Of a stretch of DNA of 64,000 bases, positions 36,419 to 45,447 are shown in pieces. How positions within the stretch are numbered: the first letter of the stretch is position 1; every line of letters starts with the position of its first letter. Location: assembly GCF_900100355.1 (NCBI RefSeq), contig NZ_FNFH01000002.1:434001-498000 (forward strand). The letters run 5' to 3'. This DNA is from Microbulbifer yueqingensis. GTDB lineage: Bacteria > Pseudomonadota > Gammaproteobacteria > Pseudomonadales > Cellvibrionaceae. The notes under the pieces are model-generated. The model worked only from the letters and a program-made list of their open reading frames with translations. It had not been told where the DNA came from and ran no database searches. The position numbers and the translations under genes are program-made.

Positions 36419-37204
36419 ATGAAGCCGACGCATTTTCTTTCTGCCATGGCACTCACTGTGTCCCTCCCGGCGATGGCGGGCCCGATGGGGGAGGCGATGG
36501 AAGAGACGATCGGCGAGGTAAGGGATGAGTGGCACCGGATTGACTGGGGCGAGTTCCTGGTGCGTGTCGGGGGCTCACATATCCGCCCGGATGACCGCTC
36601 CAGCCAGCTGAAATTTGTCCTGCTCCAGTCATTTGATCTCTATCGCACCCGCTGGGAGTTCGACAGCGAGACCACCTGGAACATCTCCGCCGTCTGGCGC
36701 CCGATGGAGCACTGGGGCGTCGAGCTCATGTATATCGACGGCGCAGAGTACGATGTCGACCTGAGCGCTTTTTATGTCTATCCAGGTCGCAACTCCATCG
36801 ACCTGGGAAAGTTTGAGGCGACTTCCTCGAACGTCTTTATCAACTGGTACCCGCTGGAAGCCACCTGCCTGTGGCGGCCCTATCTCGGCCTGGGCGTCAA
36901 TTACACCGACTACCACGATGACCATCTGGATGGCGAGTTCTCGTCCTATCTGGTGGATGCAGATCTGGCGACGGGCCCGGGTGTCCTGCGGCTCGGGCAT
37001 TCCTGGGGGCCGGCCGCCCAGATCGGTGCGGATGTCACGCCAATTCGCTCCACTCCCCTGCTGCTGAATTTTGCCCTGCTTTATTTCAAGTCGGATACTG
37101 ACGCCACCGTCCGCTTCCCGACCCGATTTGGCACCGACCGCCTTCGCTCCAAGTTCGATTACGACCCCTGGGTAATCAATTTCGGTATTGGCTATAAATT
37201 TTGA
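36419..37204 (+). CDS. OmpW-family outer membrane protein
   Basis: Eight-stranded outer-membrane beta-barrel of 261 residues. I start at the ATG at 36419, which has GGAG eight bases upstream and begins a signal peptide (about 1-21, ending AMA); the frame continues 28 codons upstream without support. OmpW marks are FLVRVGGSHIRPDD, ISAVWRPMEHWGVELMY, RPYLGLGVNYTDY and the C-terminal DPWVINFGIGYKF with terminal Phe, the BAM recognition signal. The residues FYVYPGRNS form a long extracellular loop. It may be co-transcribed with the autotransporter 110 bases downstream. Confidence 0.85.
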   Translation: MKPTHFLSAMALTVSLPAMAGPMGEAMEETIGEVRDEWHRIDWGEFLVRVGGSHIRPDDRSSQLKFVLLQSFDLYRTRWEFDSETTWNISAVWRPMEHWGVELMYIDGAEYDVDLSAFYVYPGRNSIDLGKFEATSSNVFINWYPLEATCLWRPYLGLGVNYTDYHDDHLDGEFSSYLVDADLATGPGVLRLGHSWGPAAQIGADVTPIRSTPLLLNFALLYFKSDTDATVRFPTRFGTDRLRSKFDYDPWVINFGIGYKF

Positions 37205-37314
37205 GCCGTTCGGGAGATACAGGAATGCGGCCCGCACAGTGACAGCAGAGTCGGTCCAGGACACTGGACCGGAGACGGACAGGCAGCATAAGCACTGATA
37301 ACGATGGAATTCCG

Positions 37315-39675
37315 GTGAGCGAAGAAAGCATCCAAGAGACCGCCATAACTCGCAGCCACAGGCTGATAGGCACTTCGTTGGTGGCCCTGGGGCTGCTCAG
37401 TGCCGGCAGCACCGGCTGGGCCGCCTGCAGTCCCGGCAATATCGGCACGCCCGGTAATGACGTCATTACCTGTGACGCGGACAACGACGCAGAGGGGGCA
37501 GACGTGGAGTCCCTTGGCGGCAATGACACATTGGATCTGCTTGGCGGGACCATCAACAATGTCGATGCGGGTGAGGGTGACGACCAGGTAAATATCCTGG
37601 GCGCGATCGTCGAGGGCAATCTCGCCACCGGCAATGGTGCAGACACCATCATACTCAATAGTCGCGATTCGGATGTCGGAAGCTTTTTCGGCGATGCAGG
37701 CATTGACGCCGGCGCCGGCAACGACACGATTGAAATCCTGGACGGGCTGGCGTTCCGCGTCCGCGGCGGGGAGGGAAACGACGAGATTCTCCTCGACGGC
37801 GGTTTCGTTTATGAGTATATCGACGGGGGCCCGGGGGATGACATCATTCACTGGGATGAGGGCCTGGCGGCAGAGGTTCGCGGCGGCACTGGCTCCGACT
37901 TCCTGCGCATCGACTCTTTCGCCTATGAGGGAGATGCCATTCTCGACGGTGGCGACGACTTCAGTGCGGATGATGGCGATATCGATACCCTGATCTTTAT
38001 CCTCGACTACACCGTGGATGGCGGTCTGTTGCGCAACTGGGAGCGCATTGGCGTATGGGGCAGCTCCAAGATGATTTTTACCGGAGCACTTGAGGTCGGT
38101 GGCGGGTTCGACGCGGACGGCAATCACCTGGGCCTGGATATTTTCTGGGGCGGCCTGGTCGAGTTCGACCCAGCCGAATTCACCCTGACCGGCAATATCG
38201 CCAATGCCGGCACCGTCAACCTGCAGAACGACCGCTTCGATGTGCTTTCGGTAGTGCGCAACAGCAGCGGCGAATACGGCAATTACATTGGCCGTAACGG
38301 GCGCTTGTGGCTTGAGGCAAAACTCAATACCGACACCTCCCAGACCGACCTGGTGCGAATCTCCGGCGCGACGTCGGGGCACACCACGTTGAGAGTGAGG
38401 AACCTGGGCGGCCTTGGGGCCCTGACCACCGGCGACGGTATCAGGATAGTCGAGGTCGGCGGCAACTCGCCGGAAGACGCGCTGGTGCTCGACGGGGATT
38501 ATATTAGTCGTGACGGCTACCAGGCCGTCATCGCCGGCGCCTATGGCTACACCCTCCACCACAACGCACTCACCGATCCCGACGACGGCAACTGGTATCT
38601 CCGTTCCTCGCTCCCGGTACCACCGGGCAGTCCCCCCGATGCCCGGCCCCGCTGGCAGCCCGGGGCCACGATATACGAGTCCTACGCACAGGTACTGCGT
38701 TCACTGAACCACACCGACAGCCTGCGCCAGCGTCTGGGCAACCGTTTCTGGATGGGTTCCAGCTACAAGGATCTAGCCATCTGTGACTATGTCCAATCCC
38801 AGGAGCGGACCATCGACGGCGGTGGACCCTGGATCCGCGCCGAGGCCCGCCATACCGATGAAGTCCCGGGTTTTTCAACCACTGCTTCCCAATGGGAACA
38901 GGATCGCTGGCGCGTCCAGCTCGGCATCGATGCCCCGCTCGGTTACACCATCTACGGCCGTTCACCGATCGCCGGTGTTGCGCTTCACTATGGCGAGGCA
39001 GATACCGATGTTCAGTCGTTTTTTGGCCGCGGCGAGATCGAGACCGAATATTTCGGTGCGACCGGCACCCTGACCTGGTACGGCACAGACGGCACCTACA
39101 GCGATGCCCAGGTCTACCTGAACTGGTTCGATTCCGATTTTCGCGCCCGTGGCCTGCGAACCCTGCCGGAAGGCCGCGAAGCATTCGGCTACGGCGTCTC
39201 GTTTGAGGCGGGGCGCAGCATCAAGCTGTGCGACTCCTATTCGGTCACTCCCCAGTTGCAGCTGAATTACAGCAACGAGGACGCCGAGGACTTCCGTGAT
39301 GTCTACGATGTGAAAGTTGCAGGCGCGGATAACGGCGGGCTGCGGGTGCGCCTGGGCGCAGCCTTTGAAGAGCGGGTGACCCGGCGCAAGTCGGGCGAGG
39401 ACATGTTCGGCACGCGCGAGCTCGAGCGCTACAGCCTCTACATCACCCCCAGCATTGTTTATAACATCGGTGATGAAACCAGCGTCACCGTTTCCGAAAC
39501 TGTGCTCGAGCAGGAGCCGGACGACTGGTTCGGCACCCTGTCCATGGGCGCGACTTATGACGAGTGCGGTGATTATTGCTCGATCTATGGCGAGCTCAAC
39601 CTCTCCACCAGTCTCGAGCACTTCGGTGACAGTGTCGGTGCCGCAGTGATGGTCGGGCTGCGCCTGAAGTGGTGA
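37315..39675 (+). CDS. Autotransporter (type Va) with RTX-like repeat passenger
   Basis: The 786-residue protein starts at GTG; the ATG 12 bases earlier meets a stop at once. An extended signal peptide spans about 1-38. Residues about 45-210 hold at least six Gly/Asp-rich repeats of RTX type (GGNDTLDLL, GEGDDQVNIL, GAGNDTIEIL, GGEGNDEILL, GGPGDDIIHW, GGTGSDFLRI). At about 340-390 is the pertactin-like autochaperone block (TSQTDLVRISGA, then LRVRNLGG, then GDGIRIVEV). From about 500 to the end is a beta-barrel domain ending GLRLKW with a terminal aromatic residue. RTX repeats normally mark type I secretion substrates and bind calcium, so their use here is unusual. A surface or adhesion role is likely. 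Confidence 0.88.
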   Translation: MSEESIQETAITRSHRLIGTSLVALGLLSAGSTGWAACSPGNIGTPGNDVITCDADNDAEGADVESLGGNDTLDLLGGTINNVDAGEGDDQVNILGAIVEGNLATGNGADTIILNSRDSDVGSFFGDAGIDAGAGNDTIEILDGLAFRVRGGEGNDEILLDGGFVYEYIDGGPGDDIIHWDEGLAAEVRGGTGSDFLRIDSFAYEGDAILDGGDDFSADDGDIDTLIFILDYTVDGGLLRNWERIGVWGSSKMIFTGALEVGGGFDADGNHLGLDIFWGGLVEFDPAEFTLTGNIANAGTVNLQNDRFDVLSVVRNSSGEYGNYIGRNGRLWLEAKLNTDTSQTDLVRISGATSGHTTLRVRNLGGLGALTTGDGIRIVEVGGNSPEDALVLDGDYISRDGYQAVIAGAYGYTLHHNALTDPDDGNWYLRSSLPVPPGSPPDARPRWQPGATIYESYAQVLRSLNHTDSLRQRLGNRFWMGSSYKDLAICDYVQSQERTIDGGGPWIRAEARHTDEVPGFSTTASQWEQDRWRVQLGIDAPLGYTIYGRSPIAGVALHYGEADTDVQSFFGRGEIETEYFGATGTLTWYGTDGTYSDAQVYLNWFDSDFRARGLRTLPEGREAFGYGVSFEAGRSIKLCDSYSVTPQLQLNYSNEDAEDFRDVYDVKVAGADNGGLRVRLGAAFEERVTRRKSGEDMFGTRELERYSLYITPSIVYNIGDETSVTVSETVLEQEPDDWFGTLSMGATYDECGDYCSIYGELNLSTSLEHFGDSVGAAVMVGLRLKW

Positions 39676-39685
39676 GCCGGGGCAT

Positions 39686-40960
39686 ATGGCCCGCGCGCGG
39701 ATGGATACCGGCACACACGAGCGACGCACCGTGTGGAGTTGGGCACTGTATGACTGGGCCAACTCTGCCTTCGCCACTGTCGTCCTCGCCGGTTTCTTTC
39801 CCCTCCTGTACCAGGACTTCTGGAGTGCCGGCACCTCGGTAGAGACCGCCAACCTGCGGCTGGGCTGGACCAACGCCGCCGCTTCGCTGCTGGTGGCCGC
39901 GGGCGCACCGCTGCTGGGCGCGCTGGCCGACCGTGCCGGCGCGCACAAGCGCCTGCTGTTCCTGTTCGCCGTACCCGGCATGCTGGCCACCGCTTTGCTC
40001 GCAGGCGTGCCCGGCGGCGACTGGGCGATGGCATCGTTGCTGTTCGTCCTCGCCACTGTGGGCTTCATGGCCGCCAACCTGCTCTACGACGCGCTGCTGG
40101 TCAGTGTCGCACCCGCAGCCCGCTGGCACGCGGTATCCGGGCTCGGGTTTGGCCTCGGTTACCTGGGCGGCGGCCTGCTCTACCTGGGCTGCGTGATAGC
40201 CGCGCTGCAACCGCAGTGGTTCGCGCTGGCAGATTCCACCGCGGCGGCCCTGGCCGCTTTTGTCGTCACCGCAATCTGGTGGGGACTGTTTTCCCTGCCG
40301 CTGCTGGCCTGGGTCGGCGAACCCCGGCCCCGGCCGGGCACACCCGGCCAGTCGCTCTGGCGGCAGGCCACCGGACAGCTGCGCAGCACCCTGCGCATGC
40401 TGCCCCGCTACCGACCGGTGGCTATCTTCCTGCTCGCCTACTGGCTGTATATCGACGCAGTGGGCACCGTGATCCGGATGGCGGTGGCCTATGGCCGGGC
40501 CCTCGGCTTCGAGCGCTCGGACCTGATCCTCGCCCTGCTGCTGGTCCAGTTTGTCGGCTTTCCCGCAGCGGTAGCCTTCGGCTACCTGGGTGCGCGAATT
40601 GGCGCCAGGCGTGGCATCTATATCGGCCTGGCCGTATATACCGTCGTCTGTATCTGGGGCGCATTCATCCGCTCGCCGTGGGAGTTCTTTGCCATTGCGG
40701 TGCTTATCGGCCTGGTGCAGGGCGGCGTCCAGGCGCTCAGCCGCTCCCTCTACGCACAACTGATCCCGCCGGCGATGAGCGGGCAGTTCTTCGGGTTCTA
40801 CAACCTGATGGGGAAATTCGCTGCGCTGATAGGACCGCCGCTGTTCGGTCTTTTCGGGGCCTGGTTCGGGGATGTGCGCTATTCCATGCTGGCCCTGGTC
40901 CTGCTGTTTGCTGCCGGTGGGCTGCTGCTGGCACGCGTGCCCGGGGGCAACCGGCAGTGA
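39686..40960 (+). CDS. MFS transporter, UMF1 (Atg22-like) family
   Basis: Major-facilitator protein of 424 residues with about 12 transmembrane helices. The N-terminus WSWALYDWANSAFATVVLAGFFPL is the signature of the UMF1/Atg22-like family, in which fungal Atg22 exports amino acids from vacuoles; bacterial substrates are unknown. It begins 10 bases after the autotransporter stop and may be read through from it. An in-frame overlap with rlmD is absent. Confidence 0.9.
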   Translation: MARARMDTGTHERRTVWSWALYDWANSAFATVVLAGFFPLLYQDFWSAGTSVETANLRLGWTNAAASLLVAAGAPLLGALADRAGAHKRLLFLFAVPGMLATALLAGVPGGDWAMASLLFVLATVGFMAANLLYDALLVSVAPAARWHAVSGLGFGLGYLGGGLLYLGCVIAALQPQWFALADSTAAALAAFVVTAIWWGLFSLPLLAWVGEPRPRPGTPGQSLWRQATGQLRSTLRMLPRYRPVAIFLLAYWLYIDAVGTVIRMAVAYGRALGFERSDLILALLLVQFVGFPAAVAFGYLGARIGARRGIYIGLAVYTVVCIWGAFIRSPWEFFAIAVLIGLVQGGVQALSRSLYAQLIPPAMSGQFFGFYNLMGKFAALIGPPLFGLFGAWFGDVRYSMLALVLLFAAGGLLLARVPGGNRQ

Positions 40961-41028
40961 CAGCGGGGCCACGCCTCCCTATCATTGCGCCCGAATTCGT
41001 CCAATTGCACATAAGCGCGGTACCCAGC

Positions 41029-42357
41029 ATGAAAAAACGGCGCCAGCGCCTGCCCGCCGGCACGCCCACCGTCGAGATTGAACGCCTTAGCCACGAGGTA
41101 CGCGGTATCGGGCAGGTGAAGGGCAAAACCGTCTTCGTCGACAATGCGCTGCCGGGCGAGACTGTGCGGATTGCCTATACCGCCAGCCGGTCAAAGTTTG
41201 CCGAGGGTGTGGCCCGGGAAATCCTGCATGCCTCACCCGATCGCTGCCTGCCGCGCTGCCGCCATTTCGATACCTGTGGCGGCTGCGCCCTGCAATACAT
41301 GGAGCCGGCCGCACAGATCGCAGCCAAGCAGGACATCCTGTGCGACCAGTTGCGGCGCTTCGCCGGTATCGAGGTCCCGGAAATCCTCCCGCCCCTGGCT
41401 GCTGCACCCTATGGATATCGCCGCAAGGCACGCCTCGGCATCCGCGCGTCCCGCAGCCGCGGGGTGGTACTGGGTTTCCGCGAGAAGCGTTCCAATAATC
41501 TCACGCCTATCAGCGAGTGCCCGATTATGCCGGAGAGCTTCGCCGCAAAGATCCCGGCACTGGCAAACCTGATACGCGAATGCGAGGGGCGCGCGGGCTT
41601 TGCCCACCTTGAGGTTGCGATCGGTGAGGATGCGACCGGACTGGTCCTGCGCCACCTGCAGCCGCTGTCAGAAAAAGACCTCGCACTGTGGCTGGCATTC
41701 GCGCAGGCCAACAGTTTCCACCTGTACCTGCAGCCGGGCGGGGCGGACAGCGCCCACCGGGTATGGCCGGACGGACAGCGTGAGCGGTTGCACTACCAGC
41801 TCCCGGAGTTCAGCCTGGAGCTGGGCTTCCACCCACTCGACTTCATCCAGGTGAACTTCGCCATCAATCGGCAGATGGTGAGCCGGGCCGTCGAGCTACT
41901 GGATATCCGGCCGGGAGAGCGGGTACTGGACCTGTTCTGCGGGCTGGGGAATTTTACCCTGCCGCTGGCACGCCGTGCCGCTCAGGTAGTCGGTGTGGAG
42001 GGTGCCCCCGAGCTCCTGGCGCGGGCAAGGGAAAACGCCGTCCGCAACGGCGTGGACAACGTGCAGTTCCACGCCGCCGACCTGACCGCAGATATCACCT
42101 CCAGGCCGTGGGCGAAAGCGGGTTTTGACAAGATACTGATCGACCCCCCGCGCACCGGCGCCATCGAGGTGATACGGGAGCTGGCGCGCTTTGGCGCGGA
42201 GAAAGTGGTCTATGTCTCCTGCAATCCCGCCACCCTGGCGCGCGACACTGCCGAACTGGAAAAGCTGGGATACCGGCTGGCTCGCGCAGGAGTCATGGAC
42301 ATGTTCCCGCAGACGACGCACGTGGAATCCATCGCGCTTTTCGAGCGCGCGACCTGA
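41029..42357 (+). CDS. rlmD: 23S rRNA (uracil-1939-C5)-methyltransferase RlmD
   Basis: SAM-dependent RNA methyltransferase (RumA) making m5U1939 in 23S rRNA. I chose the ATG at 41029 (442 residues), because it begins the family's basic N-terminus MKKRRQRLPAG followed by a TRAM domain (about 10-70). The iron-sulphur cysteines are in RCRHFDTCGGCALQY and SECPI. The SAM domain has FCGLGNFTLPLARR (near 305) and DPPRTGA, and the catalytic YVSCNPATLARD lies near 390. Full length. It is followed 58 bases later by a DUF1853 gene. Confidence 0.96.
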   Translation: MKKRRQRLPAGTPTVEIERLSHEVRGIGQVKGKTVFVDNALPGETVRIAYTASRSKFAEGVAREILHASPDRCLPRCRHFDTCGGCALQYMEPAAQIAAKQDILCDQLRRFAGIEVPEILPPLAAAPYGYRRKARLGIRASRSRGVVLGFREKRSNNLTPISECPIMPESFAAKIPALANLIRECEGRAGFAHLEVAIGEDATGLVLRHLQPLSEKDLALWLAFAQANSFHLYLQPGGADSAHRVWPDGQRERLHYQLPEFSLELGFHPLDFIQVNFAINRQMVSRAVELLDIRPGERVLDLFCGLGNFTLPLARRAAQVVGVEGAPELLARARENAVRNGVDNVQFHAADLTADITSRPWAKAGFDKILIDPPRTGAIEVIRELARFGAEKVVYVSCNPATLARDTAELEKLGYRLARAGVMDMFPQTTHVESIALFERAT

Positions 42358-42415
42358 ACGCATCCGCGGCTGCCCAAGTGCTGCCACGGAAATTCAGCAT
42401 CACCGGGGAGAGCCG

Positions 42416-43324
42416 ATGCAGCAGAGGGACGCAGCAGCCAACCACTGGGCCAACCTCGAATGGGCATGCTCCACGCCCCATATCGCCACTGATGCGCGGC
42501 TGCCGTGGCTACCGGCGGGGAGACTCGCAGCGCTGGGGGACTTTTTCCGCTCAGGGGCAACGCGCCGCCGGCTGCAACCCGAACTGGAGGCCACGCTGGC
42601 GGCGAGTACCAGTCCCCGGCTGGGGGTCTATTTCGAGGACCTCTGGTCCTTTATTTTCCGGCATCATCCCGACTACCAGCTTGTGGCGCGTAACCTGCCC
42701 CTGCGCTGTGCAGGCCGAACACTCGGGGAGCTGGATTTTGTCGTGCGCTACCTGCCAGACGGGGTATTCGAGCACTGGGAAATTGCCGTCAAATTCTATC
42801 TCCAGGTGAGGGGAAGCTACTGGGTGGGGCCGGGATTGCGGGACCGGCTGGATACGAAGCTCGCCCGCATGGCCGAACACCAGCTGCCGGTGGCAGGTTA
42901 CCCTGAATCGCGCTCGATCCTGGCGCGGGAGGGCATCCATATCGACCGCCAGTGGACCCTGATGCCCGGTCGGCTGTTCCGCCCGCTGGAGCAGCAGAAT
43001 GCTCCTCTCCACCAGTCCCCTACCCCGGTGAATCCGGCCAGCTGCCACTACTGGTGGGCAACTGCCGAGCAGTTCATCCGCCAGTTCGAAGCCCGTGCCC
43101 TGGCCTGGTGCCGGCTGCCCAAGCGCACCTGGCTGGCGGATTACGGCTATCGGCCCGGTGTCAGTTACGATTGTGACGCCCTCGCCCGGACGCTTGCGAA
43201 CGGAGAAGGAAAACCTGGCATGCAGCGGCCGGTTTGCGTTGCCGGTCGCGACGACAGCGGGGAAGCGAGCCGCGGATTCCTGGTGCCGGGGAACTGGCAG
43301 GCAAGGGTCCTCGACAGCCTCTGA
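42416..43324 (+). CDS. DUF1853 family protein
   Basis: Conserved protein of unknown function. The start at 42416 (302 residues) has GGGGAG five bases upstream; an upstream extension overlaps rlmD in another frame and is unsupported. Family features include LGVYFEDLWSFIFRHHPDYQLVARNLPL, LGELDFVVRYLPDGVFEHWEIAVKFYL and the GPGLRDRLDTKLARM block. The FxxLW, E-L-D-F and E-I-A-V-K-F arrangement is reminiscent of PD-(D/E)XK nuclease-like cores; this is only a resemblance I note. It probably shares an operon with rlmD. Confidence 0.85.
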   Translation: MQQRDAAANHWANLEWACSTPHIATDARLPWLPAGRLAALGDFFRSGATRRRLQPELEATLAASTSPRLGVYFEDLWSFIFRHHPDYQLVARNLPLRCAGRTLGELDFVVRYLPDGVFEHWEIAVKFYLQVRGSYWVGPGLRDRLDTKLARMAEHQLPVAGYPESRSILAREGIHIDRQWTLMPGRLFRPLEQQNAPLHQSPTPVNPASCHYWWATAEQFIRQFEARALAWCRLPKRTWLADYGYRPGVSYDCDALARTLANGEGKPGMQRPVCVAGRDDSGEASRGFLVPGNWQARVLDSL

Positions 43325-43358
43325 ATCCTCCCCGATCAATAATCCCAACCCAATCGCA

Positions 43359-43386
43359 TTGACATATATCAAGTTCCGCCTATAAT
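43359..43386 (+). promoter_or_regulatory. Near-consensus sigma-70 promoter for the gbsR-like/cioAB genes
   Basis: TTGACA (43359-43364) and TATAAT (43381-43386) are exact consensus hexamers 16 bases apart. The operator palindrome begins at the next base. Confidence 0.9.
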
Positions 43387-43404
43387 TTTCAGAAATTTCT
43401 GAAA
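43387..43404 (+). promoter_or_regulatory. Operator palindrome upstream of the GbsR/MarR gene
   Basis: TTTCAGAAATTTCTGAAA is a perfect 18-base palindrome touching the -10 box and lying 12 bases before the regulator's ATG. Its place over the transcription start predicts repression, most simply by the product of the next gene. Confidence 0.8.
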
Positions 43405-43416
43405 GTTCAAAAAATC

Positions 43417-43977
43417 ATGAAGCTTACTGACGACTCCCAGGCTTTCGTGCTGCACTTTGGCGAAATGGGCAGCCGCTGGGGCTTCAATCGCACCGTCGGC
43501 CAGATGCTGGCGTTGCTGACCATCCACTCGGAACCGCTCAATGCCGACCAGCTGGCCGAGGCGCTGAAAATCAGCCGGGGCAATGTCAGCATGGGGCTCA
43601 AGGAACTGCAGGCCTGGCGACTGGTGGAGCTGCACCACCGGCCCGGCGATCGCAAGGATTACTTTACCGCCGCCGGATCCATCTGGGACATGGCGCGCAC
43701 CGTATTCGAGGAGCGCCGCAAGCGCGAGCTGGATCCCACCCTGTCACTGTTGCGGCAACTGCTGCTGAACGAGCCACAGGACGGCGCGGAAACCCTCGCC
43801 CAGGAGCGCATGCGCGAGGTATACAGCCTGCTGGAATTACTCGACCAGTTTGCCACCACCCTTAGCCGGCTGAGCGAAGCCGACCTGCAGCGTCTGATGA
43901 AGCTGGGCTCCGGCCTCGGCCGGCTGCTTGACCTGAAAGACAAGGTCAGGGGAGGGGCTTCCGGCAGCGGCGAGTGA
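43417..43977 (+). CDS. GbsR/MarR-family transcriptional regulator
   Basis: Winged-helix regulator of 186 residues. Residues about 20-85 give the GbsR-type DNA-binding domain: WGFNRTVGQMLALLTIHSEPLNADQLAEALKIS-like helices, then SRGNVSMGLKELQAWRLVELHHRPGDRKDYF as recognition helix and wing. The C-terminal half is helical and probably mediates dimerisation and signal sensing. It lies 90 bases upstream of cytochrome bd genes and just after a perfect palindrome, so it probably controls itself and perhaps cioAB. GbsR relatives classically sense choline; the signal here is unknown. Confidence 0.9.
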   Translation: MKLTDDSQAFVLHFGEMGSRWGFNRTVGQMLALLTIHSEPLNADQLAEALKISRGNVSMGLKELQAWRLVELHHRPGDRKDYFTAAGSIWDMARTVFEERRKRELDPTLSLLRQLLLNEPQDGAETLAQERMREVYSLLELLDQFATTLSRLSEADLQRLMKLGSGLGRLLDLKDKVRGGASGSGE

Positions 43978-44067
43978 AGTATCCCCACGCGTACATACAA
44001 TCCTACCAGGGCGCGCCGGAGCATCTATCCTTTAGCGTCGGAACGCCCAACACCAGCCGAGGTAACA

Positions 44068-45447
44068 ATGCTAGATACTCTGGCCCTGTCGCGGGTGCAG
44101 TTCGCAGCCAACATGAGCTTTCACATCCTCTTTCCCACAATCACCATCGCATTGTGCTGGCTGCTGTTCGTTTTCAAGCTCAGGTACGACCAGACCGACA
44201 ATCCGGTGTGGATGCGCGCCTACCGTTTCTGGGTCAAGGTGTTCGCCCTGAACTTTGCCCTCGGGGTTGTCAGCGGCATTACCATGTCGTTCCAGTTCGG
44301 CACCAACTGGCCGGGATTCATGGAGACCGTGGGCAATATCGCCGGCCCCCTGCTGGGGTACGAGGTGCTCACGGCCTTTTTCCTCGAGGCCACCTTTCTC
44401 GGCATCATGCTGTTCGGTATCAACCGGGTTCCCAGCTGGCTGCACACTCTCTCCATCCTGGTGGTGGCCATCGGCACCATGTTGTCCACCTTCTGGATCC
44501 TGGCGCTCAATTCCTGGATGCACACACCTGATGGATTTGAGATGCGCGAGGGTGTCGCCCACGTCACCAGCTGGCTGGATGTCATATTCAACTCGTCTTT
44601 CCCCTATCGCTTTACCCATATGCTGATCGCCTCGGGCCTTACCGCCTCGTTCTTTGTGGCTGGCCTGTCCGCCTATCGAATCCTGAAAGGCGATGAAAAA
44701 CTGGCCCCCCGCCTGGCCCTGAAGACCGGGTTGGTAATGGCGGCCATCCTGGCCCCGATCCAGGCCTACGTCGGGGACCTGCACGGGCTCAACAGCCTGG
44801 AGAACCAGCCGCAGAAAATTGCGGCCATGGAAGGCGTCTGGGAGACCGAGCGCGGAGCGCCCCTGTTGCTGTTCGCCATTCCCGACGAGGAGCAGCGCAC
44901 CAACCATTTTGCGATCGGCATACCACGGCTGGCCAGCCTGATCCTGACCCATGAGCTGGATGGGGAAGTGCGCGGACTCAATGAGTTTGAGGGTAACCAC
45001 CCGCCGGTCAAACCGGTTTTCTTCGGCTTCCGGATAATGGTCGGTATGGGCATGCTGATGCTGGTCACCGCCTGGACTGGTTGCTACCTGCTGCGAAGAA
45101 GGGGGGAGTTGCCGCGCTGGATGCTCAGGGTAATGGTCGGGATGACTTTCTCCGGCTGGGTGGCAACACTGGCCGGGTGGTACGTCACCGAGATCGGCCG
45201 GCAGCCCTGGCTGGTAACCGGGGTCCTCAGGACTGCAGATGCTGTCACCCCGCTGGCGCCCGGGAACGTCCAGCTATCCCTTTCGCTCTATCTGGCGGTG
45301 TACGTAATCCTGATGTACGCCTATATACACACGCTCAGGGTAATGGCGCTCAAGGCCGTCAAGATGGAGGAGTTCGAGACCGAGACCCCCTCCTCCGAGG
45401 CCGCCATCACCAACCTTCCCGGCAAGGCTGAGGAGGGCAGCGCATGA
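44068..45447 (+). CDS. cioA: Cytochrome bd-type quinol oxidase subunit I (CioA-like)
   Basis: Haem-carrying subunit of the cyanide-insensitive-type terminal oxidase, which oxidises quinol and reduces oxygen to water with high affinity. The 459-residue protein has about nine transmembrane helices. His19 (the haem b595 ligand position) and a second His in YRFTHMLIASGL are visible, as is GWYVTEIGRQPWLVTG. The Q-loop after GDLHGLNSLENQPQKIAAMEG is short, as in CioA and unlike long-loop CydA of E. coli. The start has a GAGG site. It overlaps cioB by four bases. Confidence 0.95.
   Translation: MLDTLALSRVQFAANMSFHILFPTITIALCWLLFVFKLRYDQTDNPVWMRAYRFWVKVFALNFALGVVSGITMSFQFGTNWPGFMETVGNIAGPLLGYEVLTAFFLEATFLGIMLFGINRVPSWLHTLSILVVAIGTMLSTFWILALNSWMHTPDGFEMREGVAHVTSWLDVIFNSSFPYRFTHMLIASGLTASFFVAGLSAYRILKGDEKLAPRLALKTGLVMAAILAPIQAYVGDLHGLNSLENQPQKIAAMEGVWETERGAPLLLFAIPDEEQRTNHFAIGIPRLASLILTHELDGEVRGLNEFEGNHPPVKPVFFGFRIMVGMGMLMLVTAWTGCYLLRRRGELPRWMLRVMVGMTFSGWVATLAGWYVTEIGRQPWLVTGVLRTADAVTPLAPGNVQLSLSLYLAVYVILMYAYIHTLRVMALKAVKMEEFETETPSSEAAITNLPGKAEEGSA

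Noticed and set aside
37192..38562. Open frame of 456 codons on the minus strand opposite the autotransporter
   Set aside because: Antisense to a gene with clear domains; the sequence is an Asp/Val/Ala-rich mirror of the repeats.
39596..40972. Open frame of 458 codons on the minus strand opposite the MFS gene
   Set aside because: Gln/Gly/His-rich antisense shadow with no membrane segments or motifs.
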